Shown: positions 1-15,551, counted from the stretch's first letter. The stretch: DNA of 64,000 nucleotides from Vandiemenella viatica (GCA_031002005.1 JARYHS010009186.1:258197199-258261198); one strand, 5' to 3'. The notes: generated by a model from the sequence alone, not told the origin. Translations and numbers: made by a program.

Positions 1-113
1 CTTTCCAATTAAGTTATATTTAATGTAGTGCCACTGACAGTCAATGCTTCCAATCACTTCTATAAAAAAAATTCCTGGTGAAGGAATTAAAACTAAAAAG
101 ATGTACTACTCAC

Positions 114-165
114 CGGTCTGTCTGTTTTGTAGGGAATGTCAGGCTTGTTCTGCTCGATCCATGTG
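114..165 (-). CDS. Cassette D exon 5: C-terminal helix and linker
   Basis: A 52-nt exon, acceptor TTTTTGTTGCAG, donor GTGAGT, phase 2 in and phase 0 out. After the split Arg codon it reads TWIEQNKPDIPYKTDRP. The conserved phase-0 donor predicts a further cassette downstream, below position 1. Without splicing, translation would end six codons past the donor. Confidence 0.8.
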
Positions 166-3100
166 CTGCAACAAAAAGAGGCTGCATTAGTAAAGACACT
201 ACACTTACTGCAGAGTTATTTTTTTTTTTTTTAAATAGTTATGTACAGTATGGACATCCAATTGTCAGATTCAACATATTGTTTTCCTTGGCTGATTCAG
301 TATTCCTTTCTGGGGAATGTTATGTCTTGATAGTAGGGAGTGTACACAGCAGTTTGTTAGGCTACTTACAAGGTTACCACTACTTTTCCACATTTACAGT
401 GCTACCAGTACTTCATCTGCAAATACACTTCTGTACATAATACCACTGTGCACCTTCCAACATAAGAAGTAGGCGATACACATTTGGGATTGTGATGCAC
501 ATACTAGGCTTCAGACACCCTGAAGCATGGGACTTCATCAAAGTGTGGCTGATATTTCGGTCAATGGGAAATGTGAATGTGAGGAAAGAAACTATAACCT
601 CAAAAGCCGCATTGGGAGCAGGCAAAGGTGGAGAAGAGATGAGAGACACTTCATCATTTGGCTTTGTAAGGACCTCATCATGAGGGGTAGAGGAGAATTG
701 ATCTTCTGATTTCAGCAGCGAAGCATGCAATTGTCAGCTTCATAGTTCATGCATTTAAATTTTCAAGTTTCAGAGGGGACCTCAAATCACCACGCTATAA
801 CTGTTACTGTCTCAGTTTTGAAACACAGAGCAACAGCCTTAAGGCAGGTGACAGAAGATCGCCTACCTCTGAGACCACGCACAACAACTGCAGTCAATCA
901 GAAAGCTACCCAATATTCTGCAATGACCTTGTTTGATTTACATCATACAGCTGTATCTTAATCGAAGTGAAGTGATTCTATTGTGATCTTCTTTGCATTG
1001 TCATGCATAGTAGGATAACAAGTGGAGATGATTGTGAACAGCACAGAAGGACCTGAACAGGATACCAATGCTGTAAGGGTCCCATCTGACTGACAACACA
1101 GACAGGGTGGCCGAGGGGTATATTTTGGTTCATTGTGGACTTTAACGGTGGTGGGGCTCTAGAGGAGAGTTTAACTAACCTCGTGGCATTCTTGCCCTTC
1201 TATCTTGATGGTCTTGAGCTCTTGTGTCTTGTGGACTAATTAATAAGATGTATTTCGTCAGGAATAATGTGGCACCAGCTGATTAGTAGGTTCAGCAAAC
1301 AGGATAGGGGAAGGCTGGTACGTGTTAGATGACCAGCTGAGATTCTATCCTATTATGAATGATAACAGGCATTTAGCGGTTATGAGGTCCCATTTAATGG
1401 TCATTGAAAGCCGTGAACATATAGCCGCCAACATGACAGCGAGGACCCTCCCGACAGTGCCTATATGATATGCTAATTGCATCTGATTGAGGTTTTTTTT
1501 TTAATTTACCCTTCATTTATACAGCCTAATAACTTAGTGACTAAATTAGGCCCTTCATATTAATTTTTACATTGTTGATTTACATAGTGTTTTGTACAAA
1601 ATATTTACATGCAAGGAATTTGGCTTACAGTTCCGTTACACTTTGACTTACTGTCTACTAATTATTTCTATAATATTACATTTGGTCTTGCTTACAGTAA
1701 TAACAGTTACAGCTGCTATTGCAAATTTTAATGTTATATTGAATCACAAATATCGCTTATTGTTGTTATAGTGCTAGTGGTTTTTATTGAAATATTCCAG
1801 TTATTCTTAGAGTATCCCATTATTCAGTTAGTTGTAGTTAATCCAGTTTGTACATATCTTTCGGTAATCTATCATTTAGTTATACCGGATTACTGGGTAA
1901 TAACAATTGCTTTTAAGTAACATTCACTTAATTATATGTTCTCAGCCACTACAGTCCTGAGCCAGTTCAAATTTGCAGCATCCTGGCTTACCATTAATAT
2001 GGAAATTCCCAAATATTGTTATGATTCATTGTGTATTTGTGCAAAAGTCAATGATCATTCCCTCTACATTACAAACAAGACTGTTTTGGCCGTGGTAGAA
2101 GCGCTTTGTTTGCTGTAAGTGGTATGCTGACGTTTGCTCATTCTGCCACGCCATCGTTCTGACTCAGGCCTGCAGTAGGCTTGGTTCCGTTTTAACAATG
2201 GTAGGATTACTTACTTTAATAGTTATACATTTGATTTTTTTTTTCTTTTTCAATAATTACCTCTGGTATTATAATCTACTTTTCCCCTATAAGGCCTTAT
2301 CCGTTTCTATGTTAATAATTTTTTTTTATGTACTACGTCTATTCCAATCTACCTTGAAACCTATACTACTCTATCAACACTAATCTACCTACCACTATCA
2401 TCCCGGGATAGTCTGCCAGCCATGCCCCTCTGGATTTCCAGTGTGACAGGATCTACCGACACATCGGGACAAAACTTTCGGCTCCCAGAAGTTTCTGAAG
2501 AATACTGTTTACTCTTGTTCGTGATTAATTTTCTATGCCTGTATGTTTGGCCGTGCGACTTCCCTAGGCCGGTCCCCATGCCCAATTGCCGCTCGGTCCA
2601 GATATCTTTTTTTGTGCAGTTGAGATACTTTGTTCGCCAGATTATCGAGAATAAACCATGATCACTCATCTAGAATTATGTCTCGCGTTGATCTACTCCG
2701 TATTATGTTGATATCCGGCGTCCTTACTTCTCCTGCTATCGGACAGGACCACACTACATGTTCGGGGGTTCCTTCTGCCCCACACTCACATAAGCTCGTT
2801 TCTTTCAACCCTCTTTGACACAGTAGGCTGTTATATGGGCCGTGCCCCGTGAGATAATGTATAAGGTCTGGTGTGGGATGAAAGTATTCAAGTTGCAGCC
2901 GTTCTTGTATGTTCGGAAACACACTGTATAATCTTCTGCCTGTGGCACTATTGTCCCACCACTCCTGCCATTCAGCGAGAAGTGCGGCGCTGACTTCTGC
3001 CGCATTTTGTGCAACTGTTCCCACAATCTCTTGCACCCTGGTCAGATTTCCTTTTCGTAACCAGTATATGGCCCCTCTTCTTCTGATTTCGAGGTCCAAC

Positions 3101-5159
3101 GGCCATACACCTATGACAATTGAATGAGTAGTAACTCGTAGACTAATGAATTATTGTATGATTGGATGGCAAGCTAAGTGGCTGACGGTAATCCGCTCCC
3201 ATGATCTTTCAGGGCCTACATGGTGAACAGACTTGAGCGAAGAGAGTCAGTTTTACTGTTAGAAACCCATACTGGCTGATGAAAGCTACCCGTGGAAAAT
3301 GAGCAATCTATTCGTCAATGACTGCCCTCAGTGTGTCCGCTAATAATTCATTGTTGCCTCAAAGGTGAACTTTATTGACGTCAGAGTGTCAGTCCCAACT
3401 AGTAACATCAATAGAGTCAGCGTCTCACATTCATGACAAACAATACTGCGCTCAGCTCGGCGTGTGCAGAGACTGGCCTACTGAAATGAATTCCAATAAA
3501 ATATTCTAATTTCCTTTTAATAAACCTATATGTCCATTACAATGCTAACAATGCCATTATTTCCACTTTGCACCGCTAAGCAGCTCAGGCTACATCTAAA
3601 TCACATTTTAGATGGCATCTCTCACCTCTCACTCAGGGAAGGGATGCTTTAGGAAAGGTAACAAAACAGAGAATGATTGCACACAGAGTTCCATTAATGA
3701 CAGTACTATGTCCGCCTGTCACATGATTTGAGGCAAAGTAATATCGTTTTGAATTAAATGAACTGCGATGGAAAATCTAAGACTATTTGAAGATAAATAA
3801 AAGAAAATTCTAGAAATGTAAGATAGTTTAACCAGCACGTAGGTGAAATTAAAGCAAACCCCTTTGGAAACGTGAAGAGTTGCAGGCTCCACTGACTGAA
3901 TAAGAAAGCCATTTATGGGAATCTACGAAGTCAGAACACAGTGATACCACACTATGTCAGCGTGAGCTCTGTTACTTCTGTAGATCTCCTCTGGAACATG
4001 TTTTGAAGCAATTACTACTGAGAAGTTGATTCCCTATTTGATGGTGATTCACTATATTGCAAGCCGAAATAAAAGCTGAAAGATTACATCATTCATAGAA
4101 TCTCTGACGCCACTCACCGGTAGTGACCGGTGTGGAGGAACTTGACTGTGGGACTACAGCCCTCGCTGTCCTCCCACGGCATGGCCACACCCAGCAGTCG
4201 CTGGACACCGTCGTCCTCCGTACACATCAGCGGGCCTCCCTCGTCGCCGGGACACGCCATCTAAATCGCACATAGACAAAAACCCATTCACCCCACAGAG
4301 TTTGATTTTTGGTCGTATGTGATGATAATTAAAGAATATTTGACAGCTACTAGAACAGGACTGATCAGCTTATCTCCTGGTTGCATACACTATCGGCTAG
4401 TGATGTATTGGACACAATCTTTTATCTCACACCATTCTCATGATGTGATGCGAATTTTCTCACCATGATAGACAAGAAACTAATCGTAATCCCTATTTCT
4501 GCCTACAACACAAATGACTAAATTGTTAATATCCATGAGGAATATCTCCAAAGCAGAATTTTAGTCTTCTGTGCCTAATAAAATAAAATTTAATCAGAAA
4601 TGGACTGCACTGCTTCCTGCATCAGTCTCACCACTCAACCACTGTACGAAAGGCCATAGGCAAAAACTTTATACTGCCAACCTTATACTATATATAGAAG
4701 ATCTTAGAAAAAGAAATGGAAGAAAAGGTTACAAAGACACCTGGAATTCTTCAAGAATGCTCACTAAAAATACATCTAGAAGAGGGTAAAGCAATCATCC
4801 TGGTCTTTCTCAATGTTGAAAAGGCCTATGAGAGCATTGTAAGATCAAAAATTTTGGATTGCCTAGAAAGAAGAAAGGTATCAGGATCCTTCATCAGCAA
4901 GATTAAAAGGCTGTGTGTGAATAGGCAATGGGGAGAGCAGGTGGTTTGAGACTAGAGGAGGAGTACCACAGGTCAGTTCTTCGACACCCCAACTCTTTAT
5001 CGCTGTATCAGCATTCACCAGATGCAACAAATCATGAAAACTATGTAAATTTCCTCCAAAGAGATGTCATATGCACAAATTTGCTGAATTGTATGATGTT
5101 TTAAAGTGGCTGTACCTTTCTAGACATTTCAAATACATGACTGCACACAAAACACACAC

Positions 5160-5218
<59 letters not shown>

Positions 5219-8200
5219 CAACCATTTACATGAAAACCTTGTAGACCTCATCAAACAGCACCCAAGTAAACAAACGATCTTCATAGAATTCCTAACAATC
5301 AAACACACAAAACCAACACTCACAAAGACACAGACATCCAAACATCAGGAGAAACTGTCATGTATACACAAATCATCACTTACACAAGCATCCAAATATC
5401 ATTTCGCAGAGATCTTTCCCGCTCTGATCGAATTATGTGTATGCCATACCACGAAGTGACAATAAGCCATCAGCACTTTCTGGGAATGCAAATATTGTTC
5501 ATTAGTGTAAAAAATTTGTAATTGTAAAAAATGCATAAATTATGTAAAAAACATAAAAATTTGTAAAACATTAAATTTTATAAAAATATACAATTTCATA
5601 AAATCCTGAAAATTGTGTAAATTTTCCACAAAAAACATCATCTACATACTGGCGGGTGCCTTAAAGTGATTTCAGAAAACTCCCATTCAAATATTTACTA
5701 GAACATCATATTCTTTAGCACACCACATAAGCATCGACCAACTTGCAGCAAAAGGTATCAAATCATGTTTATTACCTCAGGTTTATAATGTAAATACATA
5801 TATAGCTGAAGTTTTGTGTCAATTGTGTTTTTATCACAGTGACATGGATACATGAAAATGTTGCTTAGAGGTATCAGATATTTTTGCTATAATGGAAATT
5901 ATAATTCTGTAGAATAAATATGAATAGAAACAATATAACTTCTTCTATTCTGTCAACTACTAGTTGTATTGACACCTGCAACGTCGTATCAGCAAATGAT
6001 TAACATTCACAAACAAACTGTAAACGCAAAAGCTACCAAGTTGTGCATGAGCGTAGTAAGAGGTCACTCACCGCTAGTCCTGCCTGCTGCATGCAGATCA
6101 GAGCACCTGCAGTATCAGCGGCCACCTGACAGCTTACATTCGCAACCGTGCACACCATCTCATAGTCTTCCTGGTCTTCATAGTCGACACTCCCGAACCC
6201 AAAGCCGTAGAAGCCACACGATTTGCTCCAGTTGTCTGGCACGCTGAACACCAGCACGACATATTAACCAGACATTCCAGGAAAAATCTATTAATTTATT
6301 GTTTTGGTTACTTTCATATTCTTGACTGTTTACTATAGAAATTGTTTCGAAGTAATGGATTTGGAGGTTAATAAAAGTTTACTATTCATTAAAATATTAT
6401 ACAAGGCCCAATTACTGGCATCCAGCAACTTGCAATGGTCAATTCTTCAAGAACCTCTTCCCTCTTGTAGTTTTCATGATTAAACTGTATTGATATTTTA
6501 GGAAATGAACAAGACAATCAATCATTCTAATGACCAAATTCACTCTGGAGATATATAAGGTACATCACTGTTTCTGCACTGCTTAATAACCTTGATGAAA
6601 TTTGATTTCATTAATAAAATTAAGCACAAAGTTCTTCCAGGCGAATGGCTGCTAGAAAAAGCATAGTGCCATGGATACAGATGGGTGGGAATAATATTAT
6701 ATTTTGGGAGATATTTGCCTGGGCTTTTATGGGCCTGTAATAGTGATCGGAGGCTTCTTATCTTCGATGATGGTGATTACTCCGTGGCTAGGAACTATTT
6801 CCCTCCACTACTGCCAAAGGTTCACTCTAATTGTTCTGCGAACTGCTGCCAGCACACAGACATTTACTTTCTCCCCCCTTCCTACAGTTCATCAAATTAT
6901 TTCTACTTTTGTCTGCATTTCCCTGATCACCAATAATGCATCTTGAATTTGTGAGACAAAATAAATTTGATCTGCATTATCTTGTTTCTCCGGATGGAGC
7001 CGCGATGATTTATTAAAACCTAACATTTCTGCCATCGTGCCATAAATCGATTGGGGCTCCTGGAGAACTGAGATAATGCATACAGTGACCGAGGAAGCTT
7101 TTGTAATTATTTTACATTTGACCTCTAACCAGAGTCAGATGGGGAAGAGCATCTTGTAGATGCAGGAATAGATAAGGTCAGGAAGCCTTTAGACATAGAA
7201 GCATGGAGGCAAAAAACAGAAAGAAAAAGAAATTCTGCTGTTAGGGAGTAGCCATGGGAGAGGTGTAGACCCTCTTCTGCAGGATCAGTTAGCCAGGCTA
7301 CAAGGTAACAAGCATTTTCAAACCCAGTGCCACTAGGTACTTTCATCCTGAGATGGGAAGGAATAAATCAGAAGAGAGTCACCATACAAGCAGAAATAAG
7401 GAAACTACAGAATTTGAAATAGATTCTCAAGAAATTATGAAGGAACTCAGACACCTATAGAAGTGCAAAGGGGATAATGTAAATAATATCACTACAGATT
7501 TACTAAAGACTGCGGGATACTATATTGAACCTTAGCTTGAAACTTTATTTAAACTGAGTCTGGAGTCTTGTTTCTTACCAGAGGAATTTAAAAGAGTGAT
7601 AGTAGTACCAGATCAAAAATGAGGAGTTACAAAAAGGGTCGTAAATTACAGGCTGATTATTTTGAAATCGTTGATAAGGAAAATAATGGAGAGATTGATA
7701 ACCAACTACATCACAGATTTGACTGAGTGACCTGTAAAATGGTTTTAAATAAGTTGAAAACAATTGGAGTGGATGAAAAAATTACTTACTAGGTACAGTA
7801 ATTCCTAAAAGACAGAAAGTAGAGTGTTAGAATAGGAAATGTATTATCAAAACAGGTGAAATGGAATATGAGAGCCACAGGATAGTGTATTGAGACCTTT
7901 GCTATTCATCATTCTAATAATAATTGTATTGATGGTTTACATCCAGAATTTAGGTTGTTTGCAGTACAAGTATCACAACAGGAGAAGACTGTGAACATCT
8001 GGAGGATGACCTCGAAGAATATCTAAATGGGTAGGTTAATATGGAATGAAGATAAATGGAAAGAATGAGTCAGCTTACTAGGCACACAGATAAAAAAAAA
8101 GTAAAGGTCGTTTATGATTATACATGGGGCTGGATTTGCTTTGTTGAAAGTTTGAATTGTAAATATCGTGGCACAAGGTTAGACAATAAACTGAACTGGG

Positions 8201-11200
8201 CACAGCACATTGGACAGGTGGTAGGATAATCTTACAAAACCCTTCATAAAATGGAGGGGATAATGGGAGGATGAACCAGGGAACTTAATGAATTGGGTTA
8301 CTTAACTGTAGTGGTATAGTCTGGGATCCACATTTTGGATTTTAAATATAGGAATTGGGGAGTATGTAAAGAATAGCAGTTAGAATTGTTGGTAGAATTT
8401 ATCGGCCGGTGTATCAAATCGGAAGGAGGAAGGGGGTCAAATTCCATGAAATTTGTGTGATGCAATTCATGTATGGCTCCTTACTGTAAAGAAAATTATA
8501 CGAGGCATGTTTTTTTAAGTAAGTACCGTTTTGAAATTAAAAAAAGACGTGCAAATATATATCAATAATTTTATTTTTACATGAAAGCCTATACCTTACT
8601 CTACTTTTCTACATAATTCCCTTCAATATTGAGGTACTTGTCATAACGTAGTACCAGTTTTTGAAAACCCTCCTCACAGAAGTCTGCCGCCTGACTTGTT
8701 AACCACTGCATCACAACTGTTTTGACTTCGTTATCGTCTTCAAGACGCTGACCACCCAGGTGTTTCTTCAAGTGCAGGAACAGATGGTAGTCACTTGGCG
8801 CCAGATCAGGGCTGTATGGAGGATGATCTAGAGTTTCCCATCGAAAAGATTGATGAGATCTTTGGTGTGATTAGCCACATGTGGACGGGCATTGTCATGC
8901 AGCAAAACGATGCCCTTGCTCAACTTGCCACGTCTTTTGTTCTGGATTGAACGGCGCAGATTGTTCAGTGTCTCACAATAAGCTGCTGCATTGATTGTCT
9001 CATTACGAGGCAGAAATTCCACAAGCAATACTCCTTTTCTTTCCCAAAAAACTGTGCACATGATTTTCCGGGCAGAAATCGTTTGCTTGAACTTCACTTT
9101 TTTGGGTGAATCTGAATGCTGCCATTCCATGGACTGTTGCTTTGATTCAGGTGTGATGTAGGCCACCCATGTCTCTTCGCCCGTAACAATTTGGCTTAAG
9201 AAATCATCAACATCATTGTGGTACCGCTAAAGGAAAGTCAATGCACTGCCTAAAAGTTTGGTTTTGTGCACATCCATTAACATTTTCGGTACCCAACGTG
9301 AGCACAATTTTCAGTAATTCAAGTGCTCGGTCACAATGCCATACAAAACACTACGAGAAACATTAGGAAAGTCATCACACAATGAGGAAATCGTAAAGCG
9401 TCTGTTTTCTCTCATCTTATTGTCCACTTTCTGCACCAAACTTTCATTAACGACCGAAGGATGCCCACTCCGTTGTTCATCATGCACATTTGTGCGGCCA
9501 TCTTTAAATGCTCTCACCCACTTTCTCACCATTCCATCACTCATAATGTTTTTTCCGTAAACTGCACAGATCTCACGATGAATATCGATCGGTTTTAGGC
9601 CTTTAGCACAAAGAAATCTTGTAACAGCCCTTACTTCACAGTCGGCGGGACTCACGATTATCGGAGGCATCTTAAACACTCAGTGAACAACGTAAACAAG
9701 GAAGAATTAGACTGTAATGGCATCAGTGTGTAGGCAAGAGATGCAGGTACCCAGTGTGTGCATGCGCGGAACGCCGACCGTAGCGCTGCAGCCACGGTAT
9801 GACAAAACGGTACTTACTTAAAAAATACGCCTCGTAGTTATCCTGCAACATAGAAGGCAAATATAGGCATAAAATAAAACAAACAATTATAGTAGTGACT
9901 TAGGTTATTTTCTTTTTCTACAAGAAATAAACAGCAAAACAAATGATAATTTTAGAAATTCCTGGCGAAATAAAGGCTGCATTATACAAAATTAACAAGT
10001 TCAAGTGTTGGACCCACCTGTCTTTTTATGATTTTCCACATAAACCAAATTGTAAACCACAATACATAGAGCAACAAAACTATTGTTCACAATAACAGCC
10101 TCTAATGATATCCTGTGTTGAATGGATACCCCTGGGAAAAACCAAAATACCCCTTATTCTTTGATTGCTACACGTATTGTGTCTATTATCACGGAATGAC
10201 GAGACTTACGTGGTTTGGTCGGGAAGCTTGGCCCAACTGACCGTGGGTGTCTCGTGGAAGACGCCCTTGATGATGACCAGCATGAGTCCATCAGGGTGAG
10301 GCAGGTAGTCGGAGACGTCCAGCATCTGGAAGTCGCCGTCTACGGTTCTCGCTTCCCCGTACTGTACGTTGCCCGCGAAGACGTACGCTGCACCAACGAT
10401 ACGTAGTACTTTTAAAGACTTTTAAATGGTAAAGAAAAGAATTAATTTCTTTCCCAACTAAAAGTAATGTAGCCTGACAAGACAATCATTCTTTAATCGG
10501 ATGTTAAAACAACTGGAAAATTATTGTTAAACATACATTAGTCTCTGTTACACAGCGTGGGATGGCCAGCTATCACCATGTGATGTTAAAACAGTAATGG
10601 CACTGTTGATAAAACAAAATTACATCATTAATAGGACAGGTGAGTGTTGGACAAATCGAGTCTGTTGTCACCACTATTTCGTACCCGGTTAGGCTCACTT
10701 CGAATCAAACTAGATGAAAGTGAGTCATTGATCGTGAATAAAAAGTTACACTTTTACTTCACAGCAGGACTTTGAAATACCTGATTTCCTGTTTCATTCT
10801 CTCTTGAGTTAGAAAGGACTTCACACTAGATATTATATTTATCACTTAGCTAACAATCCATTTCACAGTTGCGAATTCACTGTGGAAATATACCACTAAA
10901 ATTTTTACATGTTGCTGTAAAATTGGAAATTTTGATTGATCTCTTCATAATAATTTTCCTGAAATTCAGTTTGAACAGAATGTTGTAAATGTCCACCTTT
11001 TCAACAGTGTTAGATTTTTATCTCTGAGACAGATATCGGTGAGAACTATTCATAAATTTTCCCTCAAGCAGACCTCTTTATTGTATTAGCAAGCAGGATA
11101 ATGTCAGTATTATTTATACCAGTGCTAATGACATCTAAATATAAACATGGTATAAGTATGTCCATTACCCTAATTGTTATCTCTGGCCTTGAAATTCTGT

Positions 11201-14200
11201 CAAAAGGCTCTTCCTTGGGAGAAACATTGTGAAATTTATTAATACAGATAGTTTCAGTGGTACACGAAGTACTTTCCACTCCAACAACCTTGGCAGTGAG
11301 AGTCAGACTTTATTTATGCGACAGGCTTAGCTTGTTTGTGGTACTGACACGGAGGTTTGTGGCTGTCAGGTGGCCTGCAGGGGCTGGCAGAGCTCAGCGC
11401 GACGGATGGAGACAGCAGGCTGCACGTGCACACCACGTCGGTTTGCAACAAGCACACTGACCTTGCGTCACCTCTCTGCACCACACTCGCCTCTTTGCTC
11501 TGCTTCACTTCCTGCAACAGAGAAAACTACTGCAGTTGCTTACTCCTCCTACAAGTGTCTCTGAACGAGGAACGGGTCTTGCAACTTACTCCATAGTAAA
11601 TTAAACATATGAGGTTCATGAGACATCTGTAACCACAGTCACAACTACCTAATTGTGAAGCAAGTTATTAGTTTGTTATACTATATAACGTGAACTAAGG
11701 TGAATACATCAAGCATAGTGAGAAAGATGAGGTCCAGCCACAGCCTATATTCTCTTCAAGGGAAATACAAAATACAAAATAATTCACTGGCATATGTCTT
11801 ACGAGGTTTGCAAACAGATGGCAATAAAAATATCTCTCCGTTATGTTAAATAGTATTTGAAGCCACTGATATTCAACATTTTGTTGTGGCTTTCCACTGA
11901 ATGTAGTAAAACTAAGAAGCTACAATAAGATTTTTCTGCCTAGTTCAACATAATGGCTGTCACTCACCAGACCGCTTGTTTCATCGGAACGGTCAGCCTG
12001 GCTGCTCTCGATCCATTTGCTGCAACAAACAGAGACATTTTAAAATAATCAACAACATACTGTAAGGACGTTGACTGTGACAAATTAAAATACAGTTTAG
12101 CTTGGCTGATTCACTGTTTCCTTCCGGAGTATTTTATGTCTTGAAAGCATAAGTCTGCACACTATGGATTGTTATGCCATTCATAGTTTCACCTCAGACA
12201 CATTAACCGCCACATGTCATGTTTCCCACAGAGCCTCCACAATTACCGAATCACTTGTATTACTCTCAGTACTTCATCTGATAAGACAATCCTCTACTTT
12301 ATGCCATTGACCACCTTCTGCCACAACTAGTAGGGGCTGGATATTTGAGAGAAAACATATGATAGTGAAACGAATATAAGGTCTAGAAGGCTAAACTCGG
12401 AAAAACATAATGTACAATTAGCACACTCAAAGAAATTGGAGTGGAAAAATAAACAAAAAATTGGCTGCAACAAAGAAATGGTCCAAAACAATGACATCCT
12501 TCCACAGATCCTACTATTCATAGCTGTCAAGGTTAATATGATGGATAAACTGACAGTAAGAAATGGATATGAAAAGATGCAGCTAATTGCTTTTTGCGAT
12601 TTCTTGTTGATCTTGTGGTCCACGAGAAATAGAGATGTTGATTGATTACACCAAATAGACATGTGATAAAAGGGTAAATAATTATAATTAGGTACCCTAA
12701 GGTAGCATTACATAAATAATTAGAAATATAATTGGCAATGATGTAACTCCATAGTTTTTCTCTCTAGATGGCTCTGTACTAATGCCTACTCTTACTACGG
12801 TGATTGTTGGAAGGAAACTCATTACGTTAAGATAAATCCTTAGTATTTGGAATATCTGTTTGGAAGATTTCTATAAACTTGCTGAATTGCATATAAGATT
12901 AAAAGTAATTGTGGCAAGGAAAAGGGTTCAAGAGTAGAACTGTTGGTTGTTAGACAATTTCTATAAACTTGAGATTAGCATACGTGTTTCAGTCTATAGT
13001 AATGAGCGTTGTATCGAATTTAATTAGTTAGAACAGACTTTGCATTGAATAAATCCTTTTTGTAATTGTTGCCCCCCTTTTTCCGAGATTTTATAAAATG
13101 TAAGCAGACAATATTCAGTAAGTGGTCTGATGGAAAATAATAAGAATTATTGAAGGTGGGGGGCAGAAATGTTGCAATCTGAATAAGTACGTTATTACAT
13201 GATAATGACTAAGAATATGATCATATTAACCAGGACAATTATGAAGTCAGGAAAACACACTTGGGATATACAATGTTTCAGATGCTCTGATGAAAAATGA
13301 AATACACAGTAACTACACACACTCAAAGAAATGGGAGTGTGATATACACTAAGGAGGGAGAAGAAACAACAAACTGAATGCAACAAAGAAACAGTTCAAA
13401 GCAAGCTAGTTCCTCCTAACATCTCACTACACATGCTTGCCAAGCTTAAGATGAGGAATATGGTTGAGGATGAACTGGATGTGAAAATGTGCAGCTAATG
13501 GCTTTCAAATTGATAATCAAAGAGGAACAGCTAGTAGATCATTTACTAATGACATTACTTCAGTGAAAGCAACAAGTTCAACATGAAAATTCCTATTACA
13601 TGATGTGAAATGCCAGGTGAAGATCTGATGGCTACAATGTTTAGATTTTGAAATGGCAGTGGACGGTGGGTTAAGTCTTTGATATTACCATGAAGGTGTC
13701 TCAATAATCAGAACGAAATCAAAGCACCAAAAACCACGTCTTTCACGTCATATTACCAAACGCTTCATTTGACAATTACACTGCAATGTCTGCATACAGC
13801 GCTTCAGTTTCACTTCTTGCATGGAATTAGGATAGCAGAATCAACCATACTAATACAAACTACTTGGCAGAGACTATCACTCTCGAATAACCTAAGTTTG
13901 TGATATACCTACAGACAAGTTCACCAGTGTTCAAGAAACGAGTCTGATGTATCTCAGGTTAAGTCCAACAGCCATCTTGTCATCTTCTCTTACAAAACCT
14001 ATTGCATTTCTTCATCCACTTAATATTTAGTTTTTATACCAACCCAGGGTTTGTGAAACGTCATCTCTCTATGATTGGTCAAGTAACAAAACAAAATTAG
14101 TAATAATTACTAACAATGCTTATTGTGCAGTTCTTTGGAAACTCTTCAATCGGTCACTCATTTTCATTTGCCGTTATACGCATGTGATTTTGCTGTTCTT

Positions 14201-15513
14201 TGAAATATGATGCAAATTCTTCAAAACTGAAATGTTAAAATTGCTATTTATTTCAATGCCATGGATCACCCGATTCATGTTTTGCTATAAACTTATGTCA
14301 ATAAATTATACACAAATTGTATTATATTCACTTTCATTAACTGTCGATTGGGAAGATGCAGTAACAAAACTGAGTGATATGATTCACACATTTTTTACCT
14401 GTTTTGGTATCATAAAAATAATTTCAGTAACAAATTTGGTGTGATTGTTGAACATAGCAACTTTCCATGAAGTGAAAAATTGCATTGAATTACTCACACC
14501 TTTAGCTAACACTTCTTTAACAACAGATTTATCAGTTAAGTAAGAGATTTATTACATTATGCTATGATATATAATTTGAAGGATTACATCATTTGTGGAA
14601 ACAATGATGCCACTTGCCGGTAGTGACCAGTGTGGAGAAACTTGACGTTGGAACTACAGCCCTCGCTGTCCTCCCAGGGCATGGCCACACCCATCAGTCG
14701 CTGGACACCGTCGTCATCTGAACACATCAGTGGGCCTCCCTCGTCACCATTACACGCCACCTTCAAAACAAAATCATATAAACAAATCTGACTAAAACCC
14801 ACTAACCCCAAAAAGATTGTTGTTTTGAAGAGTGTGGGTGAAATCTATATATTTGCATGCCTAGTTTAATCATTTGTGGCACATGGCCTTTCTGGACACC
14901 ACACTTTCCACATAGCACAGCTCTCATGACACAATTCTCTCTGAACACAATGTGATACCAATAACTGTATTTAGCGAGTCTGCATGACCACCAAATATGG
15001 TTGTAACATGGGGTGAAGTTAATATCTCGAGGAAGTACAGCGGTGTTACTCCTGGTGATGTGGTATGGGGAGAAGCCTTAGTGAGTGAGGAAACACTGAT
15101 GGCACAATGGTAGTCAAAGACATTCTGCATCTTTATGTGTTACCTCTTATGTGACACTATCACAGTCAAAATGCTCGACTACACATGACATGTGACTCTA
15201 TCAAATTTTTGCATGATCTTCAGGTACTACCACGTCCATCAAGATTCCCACATTTGTATCCCAACAGAATGTGTGTAACACCAGCTCGGATGTCAATTTC
15301 ACTGCAGTTCCAGTATTGAGGACATCAAAGGCCAGTTACAATAGTTGTAAATATTCAGAATCAAGAAACTACAGAAAAAGATAGTTATGAAGCTGTTGTT
15401 CAAAGGTCAGCTATTTATTTTATTTATTTATTTTCCATATGCAACATAGCCCAGCACCTAGTATCTAATCTGGGCCCTTATTTCCACTCTTTTACATTTA
15501 CATATATTTGTAT

Positions 15514-15551
<38 letters not shown>

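Noticed and set aside
1492..3125. A target-site duplication for the older R1-like LINE
   Set aside because: Candidate words near 1480 and 3118 (both ATTGA-like) do not match well enough.
4118..4260. ATG at the start of cassette D exon 4 as a translation start
   Set aside because: It follows a splice acceptor, aligns with Val in the other cassettes, and a start there would encode half a domain.
5129..5341. ORF with a Thr-His run
   Set aside because: Translation of a (TG)n microsatellite.
12327..12662. A 111-residue minus-strand ORF rich in Phe/Leu/Ser
   Set aside because: It lies opposite an AT-rich dispersed repeat and has no motif or splice context.
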